Source: Rhodothermales bacterium | Lineage (GTDB): Bacteria > Bacteroidota > Rhodothermia > Rhodothermales > Bin80 | Assembly: GCA_028278205.1 (NCBI GenBank) | Contig: JANQES010000143.1 | Coordinates: 83,860-147,859, forward strand | Reading direction: 5' to 3' | Length of the DNA: 64,000 nt | Shown here: in pieces, positions 60,990 through 64,000 of the stretch | How the letters are laid out: each line of letters begins with the position of its first letter | Position numbering within the stretch: the stretch's first letter is position 1 | Notes under the pieces: generated by a model | Told to the model about the DNA's origin: nothing | The model's input: only the letters and a program-made list of their open reading frames with translations | The model's database searches: none | Program-made: the position numbers and the translations under genes

Positions 60990-61625
60990 TTAGAACGGTC
61001 TCAAAGCCACCCCGGCGCGGACTTGCAGGAAGTGCCGGGTTTGATCGGTGGTGAACAGGAGGCGGTCGTTGGTCAAGAGCAGCGTGTAGCGGGGTTCGAC
61101 GACGAGGCGCAGCGACGGCGCGATGGGGATGTAAATGCCGATGCCGCCGTTGAGCCCAAAGACGATCTCGTCGCTTTCGGTGCGGACGCTGGTGCCGTCC
61201 GGTTGGATGATCGTCAGTTCGTCGGTGGCGCTGTTGAACAGGCCCAGGCCCAGGAGCGCGTACGGCCCCACCCGGCTTTTGCGATAAATCTTGTACTTGA
61301 GATCGGCGGTGAGGCCCAACCAGGAGTAATCCCCGCCGTCGAAAGAGACATCGGTGACTTCGAACGTTTCGAACTCGTCGAGGAGCCTGTTCTGGTCGAG
61401 CTTGTTGCGGCTGAACTGGCCCGCGAGTGTGACCTCGGCGCGCGACGAGAGCGCGAAGCCGACGCCCGCGCCGAAGAGCAGGCCGCTCTGGTAGAAATCT
61501 TTGAACGACGTGGAGAACGTAGGCACCGACGTCCCGATGTGGGCATAGAACGTCGGGCGCGGCTGGGCTGCTGCCGGGAGGCTCGACCCGATCAAGAGCG
61601 TGAGCAATACTGTTATTCGTTTCAT
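60990..61625 (-). CDS. Outer-membrane beta-barrel protein
   Basis: The 211-residue protein has a signal peptide (VLLTLLIGSSLPAAA then QPRP) and about eight amphipathic strands: FYAHIGTSVP, GLLFGAGVGFALSSRAEVTL, YSWLGLTADLKYKIY, RVGPYALLGLGLF, IVFGLNGGIGIYIPIAPS, ending with aromatic Phe in LQVRAGVALRPF, a BAM recognition-type end. It matches the OmpA/OmpW-like small porin or beta-barrel class common in Bacteroidota. Function unknown. Confidence 0.82.
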   Translation of the reverse strand: MKRITVLLTLLIGSSLPAAAQPRPTFYAHIGTSVPTFSTSFKDFYQSGLLFGAGVGFALSSRAEVTLAGQFSRNKLDQNRLLDEFETFEVTDVSFDGGDYSWLGLTADLKYKIYRKSRVGPYALLGLGLFNSATDELTIIQPDGTSVRTESDEIVFGLNGGIGIYIPIAPSLRLVVEPRYTLLLTNDRLLFTTDQTRHFLQVRAGVALRPF

Positions 61626-62194
61626 CGTATGAACTGTCGAAGGATAGAAGGTGGGGCTACCGACAACCTACACGTGCCGTCGTAAAGAAGAAATGGAAAA
61701 GGCCGTCCATGTTATTCCCCCTTCATGCAGCGAGTAAAAATAGAACTTTGACTCTCGGATAAATAGAACTTCCGCTCCATGCAAGGTATAGTGATTATTT
61801 GTTAACTGAACGGATCCTGTTTCCTTCTTCTAGAGGCCTTCGATCGCGCCGCTTTCGGTTGACGTACTGCTTATATAAGCAGGTCGAATAAATAAGCTAA
61901 ATGCTTGTTTTTCAGGATGTTTTCCGTATCAAAATGAGACCGCTAAAAACAATTGTTTTAAGTGGTTGCATAATAGGGGATAATTTCGTTTACTGGGGCG
62001 GGCCAGTTCCCTTCGAAAAGCGCTTCCAGGCGCTCTTTTCTGTGTCTTTAAGCAGGTGCGTAGAGCGTTTGTACTTCCCCTCCGGCTCTAATCGTTTTGA
62101 AAGCGTCTTTTCACCCCCAACATCGCACGATGGATGCCTTGCTCGAAGGGTAACGGCATAAGCTGCCATTTCACGTTACTATGGAGGTTGCTTT
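61626..62194. other. Long A+T-richer intergenic region upstream of a secreted protein
   Basis: I see no convincing gene here. Noted items are a perfect 16-bp palindrome CTGCTTATATAAGCAG (61867-61882) right after TTGACG, a 14-bp palindrome AAAACAATTGTTTT (61946-61959), and a terminator-like hairpin at 62015-62040 (GAAAAGCGC with GCGCTCTTTTC). The region probably holds the promoter and leader of the gene at 62195. An 86-codon frame at 61901-62161 has no coding character. Confidence 0.5.
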
Positions 62195-64000
62195 ATGAAA
62201 CGCTTTGTCACGATGAGTGCTGCTTTGCTGTTGTTCGGCTTGTGTCTGGTCAGTGTGCCAGCTCAGGCCCAGCAACAGAAAGTAGTCACGGATCTCATCA
62301 TTCTCAGCTCTGAGAACAGGCCGCTGGCTTCGCTGCAAGATGCGGCCAACTTTGCGCGCCAGAATCCCCGTCCCGTCCTCTTCAACGAAATCCCCAACTT
62401 TCATTTCGGCGAAGACACGCGCGCGCAGATTGGCGGGGGAGGCAACGGCCCTGATCCGTTGCTCCAGCCGTTCGCGCCCCTGGGGCCGACGTCGATCCTG
62501 ACGCAGTTCGACGGGGCCGACAACACCGACAACCCCGGAAACGTCACCCCGCCCGACACTGACGGCGACGTGAGTTCGGATGCGGTGGACCGCTACGTGC
62601 AGATGATTAACATCGTCACGGAAGTCTTCACCAAGAACGGAGTCTCGCTCGGCGGCGGCGCCTTTCCCAGCAGTGCCTTCTGGGCCGGCTTCGGCGGTCT
62701 CTGCGAAACCAACGACAACGGCGACCCCATCGTGCTCTACGATGAGACCAACGACCGCTGGCTGGTCAGCCAGTTTGCGTTTGCCTCGACCTCGACGCCG
62801 CCCTGGCTTCAGTGTATCGCCGTCTCGCAGACGAGCGACCCGCTCGGCGCCTACAACCGCTACGCCTACGACTTCGCCTCGTTTGGCTTCAACGACTATC
62901 CCAAGTTCGGCTTTACGACGAACTCCATCACGATGATGGCCAACCTGTTCGCGCCCTTCTTCGTGGGCACCTTCCTCGGTGTGGCCGACAAGAACTGCAT
63001 GTATGCAGGCAACCCGTCTTGTGTGCTGGTCGGGGCCAACCTCGGCGGCAGTGAGTTCGGCTTCGTAGCCGGCGACCTCGACGATGCGGCGGGCACGGCG
63101 GGCTTTGTGCCGGCACTCTTCGCCACGGCGATGACGGCCAACGGACTCTTCGATGTCTGGGAGATCGATCCGAACTTCGCCAACCCGCCGGCTACGACGA
63201 TTACCCGCATCGAGCGCGTGCCTATCTCCACGTTCGACTCGGACCTGTGTACGGCCTCGCGCGAGCGCTGTGTGCCGCATTCCGGGCCGGGCAATAACCT
63301 GGAGACGCTTTCGGGCCGGTTGATGCACCGCTTGCAGATCAAAGATTTCGGCACGCACCTGTCGATGGTTGCCTCGCATACGGTGGACGTAGACGGGGCG
63401 CCGCCGGGCCAGCTCGGGCGCACGGGTATCCGATGGTATGAGGTGCGCAGCACCGACGGCGGGGCCAACTGGTTCCTCCATCAGGAAGGCACCCACGGCC
63501 CGAATGACGACCTCTGGCGCTGGATGCCGAGTATCGCCATGAACGACGCCGGAGACATCGGCATCGGGTTTATGGTCTCGGACGACCTCATCCCCCCCGA
63601 AATCCGCGTGACGGGCCAGACGGCGGCGCAGAGCGGCACGGGGGTCTTTGACGCCGACGAGGCCGAGTGCCGCGCCGGGCAGGCCGGCTCCGACTGGGCA
63701 GGCCGCGCCGGCGACTACAGCGCCACCAACGTCGACCCCGACCGCGACACGTTCTGGCATACCAACGAGTTTGGCCGGGTCTCATCCTCACGAGGCTGGG
63801 GCACGGCGGTGTGCGAGTTCGAACTCGACCCGGGAACCCCGGTCAACCAGCCGCCCGTGGTGACGATCACCGCGCCGGCAGACGGCTCGAACTTTACCGA
63901 GGGCACGTCGATCAACTTCACCGGCACGGCCAACGATAATGAAGACGGCGACATCAGCGCCAGCATCTCGTGGTCGTCCAACCTCGACGGCGCCCTCGGC
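62195..64000 (+). CDS. Large secreted protein with Ig-like repeats (3' end outside the window)
   Basis: The frame is open for 602 codons to the end of the window. A signal peptide (AALLLFGLCLVSVPAQA then QQQ) follows an ATG with GGAGG eight bases upstream. The first about 530 residues have no Cys-rich or catalytic motif I recognise but read like a beta-propeller or hydrolase-like secreted domain (YDETNDRWLVSQFAF; IRWYEVRSTDGGANWFLHQE). From about residue 550 an Ig-like repeat begins (NQPPVVTITAPADGSNFTEG). A sialidase or glycan-binding-type function is plausible. Bacteroidota proteins like this often end in a type IX sorting domain, which cannot be checked here. Confidence 0.75.
   Translation, partial: MKRFVTMSAALLLFGLCLVSVPAQAQQQKVVTDLIILSSENRPLASLQDAANFARQNPRPVLFNEIPNFHFGEDTRAQIGGGGNGPDPLLQPFAPLGPTSILTQFDGADNTDNPGNVTPPDTDGDVSSDAVDRYVQMINIVTEVFTKNGVSLGGGAFPSSAFWAGFGGLCETNDNGDPIVLYDETNDRWLVSQFAFASTSTPPWLQCIAVSQTSDPLGAYNRYAYDFASFGFNDYPKFGFTTNSITMMANLFAPFFVGTFLGVADKNCMYAGNPSCVLVGANLGGSEFGFVAGDLDDAAGTAGFVPALFATAMTANGLFDVWEIDPNFANPPATTITRIERVPISTFDSDLCTASRERCVPHSGPGNNLETLSGRLMHRLQIKDFGTHLSMVASHTVDVDGAPPGQLGRTGIRWYEVRSTDGGANWFLHQEGTHGPNDDLWRWMPSIAMNDAGDIGIGFMVSDDLIPPEIRVTGQTAAQSGTGVFDADEAECRAGQAGSDWAGRAGDYSATNVDPDRDTFWHTNEFGRVSSSRGWGTAVCEFELDPGTPVNQPPVVTITAPADGSNFTEGTSINFTGTANDNEDGDISASISWSSNLDGALG

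Noticed and set aside
61901..62161. 86-codon plus-strand frame upstream of the last gene
   Set aside because: No ribosome site, atypical composition, and it overlaps a terminator-like hairpin; treated as leader region.
62171..63760. Minus-strand open frame of 529 codons at the right end
   Set aside because: The plus-strand frame has a signal peptide, a good ribosome site and an Ig-like domain and remains open to the end of the window.

Overview
The window looks like chromosome of a GC-rich (roughly 60%) member of the Rhodothermota/Bacteroidota lineage, most likely Rhodothermales-like. The pointers are an arginine operon that uses N-acetylornithine carbamoyltransferase plus a deacetylase instead of ornithine carbamoyltransferase, a sufBCD-sufSE-DUF59 operon, many small lipoproteins and an outer-membrane beta-barrel, and a short helical protein typical of Bacteroidota. 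The lineage call is inference from gene content; no rRNA or other taxonomic marker is present. No rRNA, tRNA, CRISPR array or recognisable transposase was seen.

Layout. 0.1-7.1 kb: a TPR lipoprotein, a small lipoprotein, an acyl-CoA dehydrogenase, an ABC exporter and a YdcF/ElyC-like protein. 7.2-14.1 kb (minus strand): the arginine operon argG-argC-argD-argF'-argB-argE, preceded by a candidate structured RNA (about 14315-14488) with its own promoter and intrinsic terminator. 14.7-21.6 kb: a molybdoenzyme region (fdhD, a small conserved protein, a YdeP-type molybdopterin oxidoreductase, two paralogous membrane proteins, mobA, moaA), complemented at 35.6-37.4 kb by modA and modB. 21.6-29.3 kb: accessory genes, including a solitary adenine-N6 DNA methyltransferase, a secreted EEP hydrolase, an SDR dehydrogenase, a PilB/GspE-like protein without its ATPase domain, and a more A+T-rich pair with a putative ADP-ribosyltransferase-fold protein. 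29.3-38.1 kb: ppc, lipoproteins, an HU-type protein, a zinc-ribbon/TPR membrane protein and modAB. 38.4-44.3 kb: five consecutive TPM-domain (YgcG-like) genes interrupted by a DUF433/DUF5615 toxin-antitoxin pair. 44.5-50.9 kb: a conserved hypothetical, a class III aminotransferase, a sodium symporter with a tiny partner subunit, a polysaccharide deacetylase, a P1-family peptidase and a VOC protein. 51-54 kb: a large enhancer-binding-protein-like regulator whose AAA+ core looks inactivated. 54-61 kb: the Suf iron-sulfur operon with sufA divergent. The window ends in a large secreted protein that is cut off.

The most unusual feature is not a gene. Nearly every intergenic gap carries an imperfect inverted repeat built from short, degenerate tandem units, and these fall into more than a dozen unrelated sequence families, most used at two or more places. 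They sit at or inside gene 3' ends and often supply the stop codon and last residues. At four secreted-protein genes (modA and three TPM genes) the arms supply the start codon region and/or the hydrophobic core of the signal peptide. This palindrome system, the RNA ahead of argG, the disabled regulator and the TPM array are the main things to follow up.
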